Assembly: GCA_002497965.1 (NCBI GenBank)
Contig: DAFR01000045.1
Location: forward strand, 1,069 to 6,278
Length of the DNA stretch: 5,210 nt
Reading direction: 5' to 3'
Source: Methanomicrobiaceae archaeon UBA436
GTDB taxonomy: Archaea; Halobacteriota; Methanomicrobia; Methanomicrobiales; Methanoculleaceae
Position numbers and translations under genes: made by a program. Below the pieces are notes generated by a model. It was not told the origin of the DNA and did not search any database. It worked only from the letters and a program-made list of their open reading frames with translations. The number at the start of each line of letters is the position of its first letter. Within the stretch, counting starts at the first letter, position 1. This document shows, one piece after another, positions 1 through 5,210 of the stretch.

Positions 1-50
1 ACAAAGTGCAGTATAACAATGCTGTATTGACAAATAAACCTTATGCCTGA
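1..50. other. AT-rich intergenic end of the window, no gene supported
   Basis: No ATG-initiated frame of useful length exists on either strand: the two plus-strand ATGs meet stops after a few codons, and the minus strand has no ATG. The composition is much richer in A and T than the rest of the window. The stretch 9-29 is an imperfect dyad (seven Watson-Crick pairs of ten, two more G-T). It could hold control signals for a gene to the left, but none can be assigned. Confidence 0.4.
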
Positions 51-62
51 CCGAAAAATCGG
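51..62 (-). terminator. Possible transcription terminator after pycA
   Basis: The minus strand carries CCGATTTTTCGG, a four-pair stem with a T5 run, 8 bp past the pycA stop. Archaeal RNA polymerase commonly terminates at such T-tracts. A second, weaker T-rich stretch (TTTATTTG) follows at 31-38. The stem is very short, so the T-run is the main evidence. Confidence 0.4.
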
Positions 63-70
63 ATAGAGGG

Positions 71-1546
71 TTACCTCGTGTTTCTCCGGATGTAGACATC
101 GACCGCTGCCGTGATTGCTGCGACCTGCTTTCCCTGGCGCAGAGATGCGGCCAGCGTCTGCATCCGTGCCTCCTCCTCGCGGAGGTAACGGCGCAGACTC
201 GCGGCTATGTGCCCCTCCTGCAGGAAGTGTGTGTGGGTCTCGCCGGCGATAAAGTATGGGTTTTGCATGATCGCATAGTGGAGGGGGAGCGTCGTCTTCA
301 CACCGATGATGACATACTCGTAGATCGCCCGGCGCATCCGCTGGATAGCCTCCTCGCGATTCATACCCCATGCACAGAGTTTGGCGATCATCGAGTCATA
401 GTGTGCCGGGATGGTATACCCCACGTGAATGCCGGAGTCGACCCGTATCCCGGGCCCACCAGGAGATCGATAGCGGACGATCTTTCCCGGATCAGCGGCA
501 AAGTTGTTCAGCGGGTCCTCTGCGTTGATCCGGCACTCGATCGCGTGCCCCCGGATGCTTATATCCTCCTGGCCCATTGTCAGGTCATAGCCTGCCGCAA
601 TCGCGATCTGTTGTTTCACCATATCGATCCCGGTGATAAACTCCGTCACGGTGTGCTCCACCTGCAGCCGCGTGTTCACCTCCATGAAGTAGTAGTCACC
701 GTTCGAATAGAGGAACTCCACCGTACCGGCGTTCTTGTAGTTTGCCGTCTTCGCCACGGTAATTGCCGACTCCGCCATCCGTTCCCGCAGTTCTGGGGTC
801 ATGATCGGAGATGGCGCCTCCTCAAGCAGTTTCTGGTGCCGGCGCTGGATTGAGCACTCGCGATCGTAGAGGTGGACGGCGTGCCCCGCCGCATCGGCAA
901 GGATCTGGATCTCAAGATGGCGCGGTTTTGTAAGGTACTTCTCCACAAAGATTGTCGGGTCGCCAAACGCCGACTCTGCGATCCTCCTACCCTTCTCGAT
1001 CGCCTCCTCGAGCTGGTCCTCGTTCTCGACGATATGCATGCCGATACCGCCACCACCCGCGCTCGCCTTCACGATGACGGGGTAGCCGATCTCCGATGCG
1101 ACTTTCTTGGCCTCATCAATGCTGGTGACACCCTCTGGGGTGCCAGGGAGAACAGGGACACCCGCCTCCCGCATCATTCGTTTCGACTCGATCTTTGAGC
1201 CCAGGATCTCGATCGTCTTCCAGGACGGGCCGATGAACGTCAGACCCTCTTCCTCGACCCGTTTTGCAAACCCGGCGTTCTCGGCGAGGAACCCATAGCC
1301 GGGGTGTATCGCCTCCGCGCCGCTCTTCGTCGCAACGTTGCAGATCCGCTCCTTGTTCAGGTAACTCTTCGAAGGGTGTGCTTCCCCGACACAGAAAGCC
1401 TCATCAGCGTACTGGACGTGAAGCGCATTCCTGTCAGGTTCAGAGTAGATCGCAACCGTCTCGATGCCAAGCTCCCTGCATGCACGCATGATCCGGATGG
1501 CGATCTCGCCGCGGTTGGCGATAAGGATCTTGTCAAAGTACTTCAT
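71..1546 (-). CDS. pycA: Pyruvate carboxylase subunit A (biotin carboxylase)
   Basis: ATP- and bicarbonate-dependent carboxylation of the biotin on PycB, the first half-reaction of pyruvate carboxylase. 491 residues from the ATG at 1546. The N-terminal domain opens with [13 protein letters not shown] (6-18) and includes [11 protein letters not shown] (80-90). The ATP-grasp domain has the glycine-rich loop [11 protein letters not shown] (160-170) and the [17 protein letters not shown] block (229-245). Catalytic and metal residues are Glu277, Glu289, Asn291, Arg293, Gln295, Val296 and Glu297 (in [11 protein letters not shown]), then Arg339 in IECRINAED; these match E. coli AccC Glu276 to Arg338. 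The C-terminal biotin carboxylase domain ends at about 450, followed by a charged, probably helical tail of roughly 40 residues. A GTG at 1564 overlapping the pycB stop is also in frame, but it would add six residues absent from the family. Only 14 bp separate it from pycB, so the two are surely cotranscribed. The stop is TAA. No lesions are seen. Confidence 0.95.
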   Translation of the reverse strand: MKYFDKILIANRGEIAIRIMRACRELGIETVAIYSEPDRNALHVQYADEAFCVGEAHPSKSYLNKERICNVATKSGAEAIHPGYGFLAENAGFAKRVEEEGLTFIGPSWKTIEILGSKIESKRMMREAGVPVLPGTPEGVTSIDEAKKVASEIGYPVIVKASAGGGGIGMHIVENEDQLEEAIEKGRRIAESAFGDPTIFVEKYLTKPRHLEIQILADAAGHAVHLYDRECSIQRRHQKLLEEAPSPIMTPELRERMAESAITVAKTANYKNAGTVEFLYSNGDYYFMEVNTRLQVEHTVTEFITGIDMVKQQIAIAAGYDLTMGQEDISIRGHAIECRINAEDPLNNFAADPGKIVRYRSPGGPGIRVDSGIHVGYTIPAHYDSMIAKLCAWGMNREEAIQRMRRAIYEYVIIGVKTTLPLHYAIMQNPYFIAGETHTHFLQEGHIAASLRRYLREEEARMQTLAASLRQGKQVAAITAAVDVYIRRNTR

Positions 1547-1557
1547 CGCGCAAACAG

Positions 1558-1564
1558 CCCTCAC
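1558..1564 (-). promoter_or_regulatory. Probable ribosome binding site of pycA
   Basis: GTGAGGG on the minus strand spans the pycB stop codon and lies 11 nt before the ATG at 1546. The spacing is slightly long. Reading this stretch as a binding site, and not as a GTG start, fits the family N terminus better. Confidence 0.5.
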
Positions 1565-3321
1565 TCAATGACCATCAAAACATCGCCATTCTGCACAACG
1601 TCCCCTACATCCACAAAGATCTCCGTGACCCTTCCGTCGCGGGGGCTGGGGATGGGATTCTCCATCTTCATCGCCTCGAGAACTATGAGGGTGTCTCCTT
1701 TCTGGACGGTGCTCCCGCGCTCGACCATAACCTTAAGGACCATCCCCTGCATGTTGCTCTTGACAGCGCCGGGGAGATCACCGCGGGGTGGTGCCCCCCT
1801 GACAGGCTGCTCCGTTCCTGCAGCCTGGGGTTCAACTGCACCCCCATCCACGGTCAGGATCCGGACAGAGAAGATCTCGCCGTCCACCTCGACCTCCATG
1901 GAGTGCGGGATCTCCACAACCCCCATCGGCGCAACCTGCGTTACCTTATCAGGGATAACCTCCGGCTGGCGCTCTCCCCGGAGGAACGAGGGAGCGATGT
2001 TCGGGTAGAGGATGTAGGTGAGAACATCTTCCTCCTTGGAGACAAAACCCTGTTCCATCGCCTCCTTCTTCATCTTCTCGTAGATTGGTTCAAGCAGATC
2101 CGCCGGGCGAACCGTTATCGGCTCCTCGTCACCGATGATCCGCCTCCTGATCTCGGGGCGGATCGGTGCCGGTGGGCGGCCGTATAACCCAAGGACGTAG
2201 TCCTTCACCTCACGGGTCACGTTCTGGTAGCGCTCCCCGCCCATGAGAACGTTGAAGACCGCCTGGGTGCCCACAATCTGGCTTGTCGGTGTCACAAGCG
2301 GCGGGTAACCGAGATCCTCCCTCACCCTCGGGATCTCGCGGAGCACCTCCTCCAGGCGGTCGAGCGCATCCTGCTCCATGAGCTGCGAGACCAGGTTTGA
2401 GATCATCCCGCCCGGGAGCTGGTAGATCAGCACATCCGAGTCGACCCGCTCGGAGATGGGGTTTAAGAGCGGTTCATATTTCTCACGTATCTCGCGGCAG
2501 ATGTTACGGACCTTCCGCAGTTTGAAGAGGTCGATACCTGTATCGCGTGATGTTCCCGCAACGCTTGCGATGATGCTCTCCGTCGGAGGCTGGGAGGTGC
2601 CAAGAGCAAACGGCGACATCGCTGTGTCCAGGATATCCACACCCGCATCTATCGCCGTCTGGTAGCTCATCGGCGCAATACCGCTCGTGCAGTGCGAGTG
2701 GAGGCATACCTTAACGTCCGCCACCCTCTTTATCCCGGTGATCAGATCGCGGGCATCGTGCGGCATGATCAGGCCTGCCATATCCTTGATGCATATCGAG
2801 TCACAGCCAAGCGAATAGAGTTCCTCCGCCATACCTATGAAACCCTCAACGGAGTGAACAGGGCTTGTCGTGTACGATATCGCACCCTGGAGATGCGCCC
2901 CGACGTTCCTGACCTCCTCCATCGCCTTCCTCATATTCCGGATATCGTTCAGTGCATCAAACACCCGGAATATATCGACCCCGTTTCGCGCCGCCGCTTC
3001 AACAAACTTCTCCACCACATCGTCAGGATAGTGCCGATAGCCCACGAGGTTCTGGCCGCGCAGGAGCATCTGGATAGGGGTGCGCTTCAGTTCGGCCTTC
3101 AGCGCCCGCAGGCGCTCCCATGGGTCATCATCGAGAAACCTGATGCAGGTATCAAAAGTCGCCCCACCCCAGGCCTCGACTGAGAAGAACCCCACACCAT
3201 CGATGGCGCTGGCAAGAGGGAGCATATCCTCCGTCCGCAGACGGGTAGCGATGAGGGACTGATGGGCGTCCCTGAGCGTGGTATCGGTGATATTGAGTGG
3301 ACCTAAACTGGCAGCACACAT
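1561..3321 (-). CDS. pycB: Pyruvate carboxylase subunit B (carboxyltransferase + biotin carrier)
   Basis: Transfers carboxyl from carboxybiotin to pyruvate, making oxaloacetate in the cytoplasm. From the ATG at 3321 it has 586 residues, near the family size. The N-terminal TIM-barrel starts with [10 protein letters not shown] (13-22). By alignment to bacterial pyruvate carboxylases, active-site residues are Arg17, metal ligand Asp18, Gln21, pyruvate-binding Arg88 (MLLRGQN), Asp116 (DIFRVFD), carbamylated Lys179 (CIKDMAG), metal ligands His208 and His210 (HSH), and Thr344 (VTPTSQ). A conserved C-terminal carboxyltransferase segment follows, then an Ala/Pro/Gly-rich swivel linker (about 490-515) and a biotinyl domain to the C terminus. 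The biotin-accepting lysine is Lys552 in EAMKM (codon 1668-1666), 34 residues from the end. The start is set by GAGGTG 9 nt upstream. Oxaloacetate decarboxylase alpha has the same architecture, but the adjacent biotin carboxylase gene and lack of membrane OadB argue for pyruvate carboxylase. All key residues are intact. Confidence 0.95.
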   Translation of the reverse strand: MCAASLGPLNITDTTLRDAHQSLIATRLRTEDMLPLASAIDGVGFFSVEAWGGATFDTCIRFLDDDPWERLRALKAELKRTPIQMLLRGQNLVGYRHYPDDVVEKFVEAAARNGVDIFRVFDALNDIRNMRKAMEEVRNVGAHLQGAISYTTSPVHSVEGFIGMAEELYSLGCDSICIKDMAGLIMPHDARDLITGIKRVADVKVCLHSHCTSGIAPMSYQTAIDAGVDILDTAMSPFALGTSQPPTESIIASVAGTSRDTGIDLFKLRKVRNICREIREKYEPLLNPISERVDSDVLIYQLPGGMISNLVSQLMEQDALDRLEEVLREIPRVREDLGYPPLVTPTSQIVGTQAVFNVLMGGERYQNVTREVKDYVLGLYGRPPAPIRPEIRRRIIGDEEPITVRPADLLEPIYEKMKKEAMEQGFVSKEEDVLTYILYPNIAPSFLRGERQPEVIPDKVTQVAPMGVVEIPHSMEVEVDGEIFSVRILTVDGGAVEPQAAGTEQPVRGAPPRGDLPGAVKSNMQGMVLKVMVERGSTVQKGDTLIVLEAMKMENPIPSPRDGRVTEIFVDVGDVVQNGDVLMVIE

Positions 3322-3330
3322 CGAACCATA

Positions 3331-3336
3331 CACCTC
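3331..3336 (-). promoter_or_regulatory. Ribosome binding site deciding the pycB start
   Basis: GAGGTG on the minus strand, 9 nt before the ATG at 3321. It matches the methanogen anti-Shine-Dalgarno and fixes the start over more upstream in-frame candidates. Those would add 35 residues unlike the family N terminus and overlap the end of ecfT. Confidence 0.75.
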
Positions 3337-3348
3337 AAAGGGCTGAGG
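3333..3348 (-). promoter_or_regulatory. Small hairpin covering the pycB Shine-Dalgarno sequence
   Basis: In the minus-strand transcript CCUCA (3348-3344) can pair with UGAGG (3337-3333) across a six-base loop (GCCCUU). The 3' arm contains the GAGG of the pycB ribosome binding site. The pairing is seen directly; a regulatory role is inferred. A five-pair stem is short and could be chance. Confidence 0.3.
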
Positions 3349-3376
3349 GATATCAATAAAGCCTCTCAAAAATTCA

Positions 3377-4027
3377 TCATAATAATATAAAAACGTCGCG
3401 AAGGAAGATACTGGGTAGAATACCAAGCAACACCGCAGATATAGAGGCCAGAATATCGTTTGAACCCCTCTGGAACCGCGGACAGATTACTCCGCCCGCC
3501 GTGTATCCACGGACGGTGAGCAGTCGTGCAACATCATCGGTTCGTCGGATCTCCGTGATTATGAGGATGATGGCAAGCGGCACGATCGAACGAAGACCCG
3601 GCCGGATACCTTTCAATCTCATGGCAACCGCCACCTGCTCGATCTCCTCCCGGATAACCCCAAGACCGGCAAGCCCCATCTCGGCGATGAGCCCTATATC
3701 AAACCCCTTCCGGTTCCCGAGCGCCCATACCGCCACGGAAAGCACCTCCCCCTCCTCCGTCCCGGCATACGCCCATGCACCAAGGAGCAGGATCACGCTC
3801 ATCCGCAGGAGGTAAGACAACCCATCGCCACCCCCCAGCGCGGAGACGAGCGCCGTCAGGGCGATCATTGCAAAGAGTGGGAGGAGGACGCGGGGCCGGG
3901 GGAGAGCCTTTGTGCGCGGTGTCGCGGCCAGCCACCATATAAAAGCACCAAGCGCTCCCGCGACGCTAAAGAACGAGGCAAGCGAGAGGACGACGAGGGT
4001 AAATAGCCTCAGCCGCGGATCCTGCAT
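3377..4027 (-). CDS. ecfT: ECF transporter transmembrane coupling protein (EcfT/CbiQ family)
   Basis: Integral membrane protein, 216 residues, that would link the two ATPases to the substrate-binding S component. Hydrophobic segments lie at about 8-34, 47-63, 72-88, 145-158 and 192-210. Between them is a charged cytoplasmic stretch with the two family coupling motifs that grip the ATPases. The second, VRGY (172-175), matches the Ala-Arg-Gly type. The first appears as RLKG (137-140), with Lys where Arg is usual. The ATG at 4027 overlaps ecfA2 by 19 bp and follows a GTGAGG about 4 nt upstream. At 216 residues it is somewhat shorter than typical EcfT (about 250-270), as seen in compact BioN-like forms. 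CbiQ of cobalt transporters is a relative, but no CbiM/CbiN is visible. The location next to pycBA favours biotin (BioN-like), which is an inference. The 3' end is unusually AT-rich and contains the putative pyc promoter. Confidence 0.82.
   Translation of the reverse strand: MQDPRLRLFTLVVLSLASFFSVAGALGAFIWWLAATPRTKALPRPRVLLPLFAMIALTALVSALGGGDGLSYLLRMSVILLLGAWAYAGTEEGEVLSVAVWALGNRKGFDIGLIAEMGLAGLGVIREEIEQVAVAMRLKGIRPGLRSIVPLAIILIITEIRRTDDVARLLTVRGYTAGGVICPRFQRGSNDILASISAVLLGILPSIFLRDVFILL
3384..3391 (-). promoter_or_regulatory. Putative archaeal TATA box for pycBA
   Basis: The minus strand reads TTTATATT within a longer AT-only run (3380-3393) that stands out in GC-rich surroundings. It differs from the archaeal TATA consensus TTTATATA at one position. 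It overlaps the last codons of ecfT. With usual spacing, transcription would start in the purine run at about 3362-3367, giving a leader of roughly 41-46 nt before the pycB ATG. The sequence just upstream is not a convincing purine-rich BRE, and the AT run also encodes hydrophobic residues, so the call is tentative. Confidence 0.45.
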
Positions 4028-4707
4028 AACGCCTCACGTGCATCGGCTAGCCTGATGTTCTCCGGTCGCGCACCCCTCTCCAGGGCGTAGGTAAGGTATG
4101 CCGGCGCGTGCCGCCATGAGGGGATGGCGCCGGGCACGCTCCCGCGTTCGATCAGGGCGCCATCCTCCATCTCCCAGATGGCATCCACCCTCGGAAGAAC
4201 CGCATGTTCGTGCGAGAATATGATCGTTACCCCTGACCCACGCTCCTCGATCATACCGCAGACCCATCCCTTTCTCTCGCAGTCCAGCGAACCGAAGGGC
4301 TCGTCGAGCAGCAACAGGTCGGGATCCCTGATGAACGCGCAGGCCAGTGTCAACCGCTTGAGTTCACCACGGGAGAGGTTGAACGGATCGTCATCCGCGC
4401 GCTCCTCCAGGTCCGCGAGCGCAAGCGCCTCCTCCGGTACAAGCCCCCAGGAAGCAGCTTCCTTTGCAACCGTCGGGGACGTGATCTGATGTTCGGGAAA
4501 CTGCAGCAGAAGCAGAACCGAGTTGACACCCTGCCACCGGACGACGCCGCTGGCTGGAGGCATGAGACCGGCAAGCAGGACGGCAAGCGTCGATTTTCCG
4601 CTCCCCACCTGGCCGCTCACGAGGTGAACACCCTCATCGAAGGCGCCGCTTGCACGCAGGCAGAAAGCGCCACGGGAGAAGAGAACCTCCTCAAGTTCGA
4701 CCCTCAT
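4009..4707 (-). CDS. ecfA2: ECF transporter ATP-binding subunit (EcfA2-like)
   Basis: Second ABC ATPase of the ECF module, 232 residues, expected to dimerize with the upstream ATPase and dock on EcfT. Visible motifs: Walker A GQVGSGKST (32-40), Q-loop Gln69 in LLLLQFPEHQ, signature LSRGE (111-115), Walker B LLLLDEP (131-137), D-loop SLD (140-142) and switch His166 in IIFSHE. All catalytic positions are canonical except the signature, where the first Gly of LSGGE is Arg. At 232 residues it is shorter than many EcfA proteins (about 270-280), which carry a longer C-terminal domain. The ATG start shares ATGA with the upstream stop and has a GGAGG 8 nt before it; the start of the next gene lies inside its last codons. 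CbiO-type cobalt or nickel ATPases have the same fold, so the substrate cannot be read from this protein. Biotin is inferred from the adjacent biotin-dependent enzyme. Confidence 0.88.
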   Translation of the reverse strand: MRVELEEVLFSRGAFCLRASGAFDEGVHLVSGQVGSGKSTLAVLLAGLMPPASGVVRWQGVNSVLLLLQFPEHQITSPTVAKEAASWGLVPEEALALADLEERADDDPFNLSRGELKRLTLACAFIRDPDLLLLDEPFGSLDCERKGWVCGMIEERGSGVTIIFSHEHAVLPRVDAIWEMEDGALIERGSVPGAIPSWRHAPAYLTYALERGARPENIRLADAREALCRIRG

Positions 4708-5210
4708 CCCCGGAGCCTCCAGATTGTCGGGTAGTAGCAGGTCTCCCTGAGGGCGTCAAAGACCTCTTCCGGCGTCCCCTGATACAGGATACAGCCACCC
4801 TTCATGAAAATGATACAGTCAGCCGTTGCCGCGGTGTCCATCGACTGCGTGCACCAGAGGATGTGAGTCGCCGGGCTCTCCTGCACGACCTTCTTGAGGC
4901 GTTCTGCCGCCCCGGCGTCCAGGTGAGAGTCGGCCTCGTCGAGGACAAGCACCTCGGGATCGCCCACGCAGGCCGCAGCCAGCGCGACCAGTGCCTTCTC
5001 GCCGCCGGAGAGCGAGGCGATCTTCCTTTCAAGGAGGTGGCTGACGCCGACCAACCCTGCTGCCGCCAGGACCAGCCTGTCCGTCTCCGGGCAGGGGAAG
5101 TGGCGGAACCTTGGCGTCGATGCGATCTCATCGTATACGCGGGAGAAGAGAAGCGTCCGGTCGGGGAACTCCCCGACCCATCCAACCCTCAACGAGGATG
5201 GCGGACGACC
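4704..5210 (-). CDS. ecfA1: ECF transporter ATP-binding subunit (EcfA1-like), 5' end cut by window edge
   Basis: ABC-type ATPase that would power vitamin uptake as one half of an ECF ATPase pair at the cytoplasmic face. The frame stays open to the right edge, so only the C-terminal 168 residues are visible and Walker A lies outside. Counting from the edge, one sees a Q-loop region (VGWVGEFPD, 9-17), the signature LSGGE (67-71), Walker B VLVLDE (87-92) and the D-loop SHLD (95-98). Two usually invariant positions differ: the Q-loop Gln aligns with Glu14, and the switch His aligns with Gln122 (in WCTQSMD). The usual Pro after the Walker B Glu is Ala. The TTG at 5192-5190 is not a credible start because it would leave out the nucleotide-binding half. 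The TGA stop overlaps the next gene's ATG (ATGA), implying translational coupling. Family assignment is firm. The A1 label follows the common A1-A2-T gene order, and the biotin role is inferred from the pyc genes. Confidence 0.85.
   Translation of the reverse strand, partial: GRPPSSLRVGWVGEFPDRTLLFSRVYDEIASTPRFRHFPCPETDRLVLAAAGLVGVSHLLERKIASLSGGEKALVALAAACVGDPEVLVLDEADSHLDAGAAERLKKVVQESPATHILWCTQSMDTAATADCIIFMKGGCILYQGTPEEVFDALRETCYYPTIWRLRG
4716..4720 (-). promoter_or_regulatory. Ribosome binding site of ecfA2
   Basis: GGAGG on the minus strand, 8 nt before the ATG at 4707, inside the last codons of the upstream ATPase gene. It supports that ATG as the start. Confidence 0.7.

Noticed and set aside
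209..853. Long plus-strand open frame opposite pycA (214 codons)
   Set aside because: It lies fully antisense to a well-conserved enzyme and is rich in Arg, His and Asp in no recognisable pattern, as expected for the shadow of a GC-rich gene.
1040..1070. Ile and His in the PycA glycine-rich ATP loop where E. coli biotin carboxylase has Arg
   Set aside because: As far as I recall, GGGGIGM is the usual form in archaeal PycA, so it is a family trait and not a lesion.
1547..1564. GTG start for pycA overlapping the pycB stop
   Set aside because: The family begins a few residues before [11 protein letters not shown], matching the ATG at 1546. The GTG region is better read as part of the ribosome binding site, though it cannot be wholly excluded.
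1304..2008. Plus-strand open frame of 234 codons across the pycA-pycB junction
   Set aside because: Antisense to two intact conserved genes, with no recognisable domain and low-complexity Thr/Ser/Pro/Arg content; a coding shadow.
2692..3183. Plus-strand open frame of 163 codons opposite pycB
   Set aside because: Antisense to the carboxyltransferase core; no ribosome binding site or protein family could be recognised.
1561..3321. Oxaloacetate decarboxylase alpha subunit
   Set aside because: Same domain layout, but the adjacent biotin carboxylase gene and absence of OadB/OadG fit pyruvate carboxylase.
3322..3426. Upstream in-frame start adding 35 residues to PycB
   Set aside because: The extension overlaps the end of ecfT, is unlike the family N terminus, and the GAGGTG site points to the ATG at 3321.
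3377..5210. Cobalt or nickel transporter (CbiQ/CbiO) annotation
   Set aside because: The ATPase and EcfT families are shared among ECF systems and do not show the substrate; no CbiM/CbiN is seen and the context is a biotin enzyme.
1..5210. CRISPR arrays, insertion sequences, tRNA or rRNA genes
   Set aside because: No direct repeat array, transposase, terminal inverted repeats or RNA-gene signatures were seen; coding regions fill nearly the whole window.

Overview
The window looks like chromosomal DNA of a GC-rich methanogenic archaeon, most likely a Methanomicrobiales of the Methanoculleus type. That placement is an inference. It rests on a two-subunit pyruvate carboxylase (separate biotin carboxylase and carboxyltransferase/biotin-carrier chains), GAGGTG-type ribosome binding sites, an archaeal-style TATA element, and recall of similar gene neighbourhoods. 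Every real gene reads on the minus strand, so transcription runs from the right edge to the left.

Region by region, in the direction of transcription. 5210-4704: the 3' two thirds of an ABC ATPase gene cut by the window edge (EcfA1-like). 4707-4009: a complete second ABC ATPase (EcfA2-like), overlapping the first by an ATGA. 4027-3377: a small membrane protein of the EcfT/CbiQ family, overlapping the second ATPase by 19 bp. Together these form the energizing module of an energy-coupling-factor (ECF) vitamin transporter. A 55-bp gap follows, with an AT-rich TATA-like element at its upstream end. Then 3321-1561 encodes PycB (carboxyltransferase plus biotin carrier) and 1546-71 encodes PycA (biotin carboxylase). 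The last 70 bp are AT-rich and hold a T-tract/mini-hairpin that may terminate the pyc transcript.

How the genes fit together: PycA carboxylates the biotin attached to PycB, and PycB passes the carboxyl group to pyruvate to make oxaloacetate for biosynthesis. The enzyme works only when biotinylated, so an ECF module directly upstream suggests biotin uptake feeding its main consumer. The substrate-binding S component (BioY is the prediction) is not in the window and would lie beyond 5210. The biotin assignment is therefore contextual.

The most interesting signal is in the two ATPases. The first has lost the canonical Q-loop Gln and switch His but keeps LSGGE. The second has canonical Walker A, Q-loop, Walker B and switch His but a changed signature (LSRGE). 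All visible deviations fall in the same composite ATP site, which suggests one consensus and one degenerate site. A second point is a small hairpin in the pycB leader that would cover its Shine-Dalgarno sequence.
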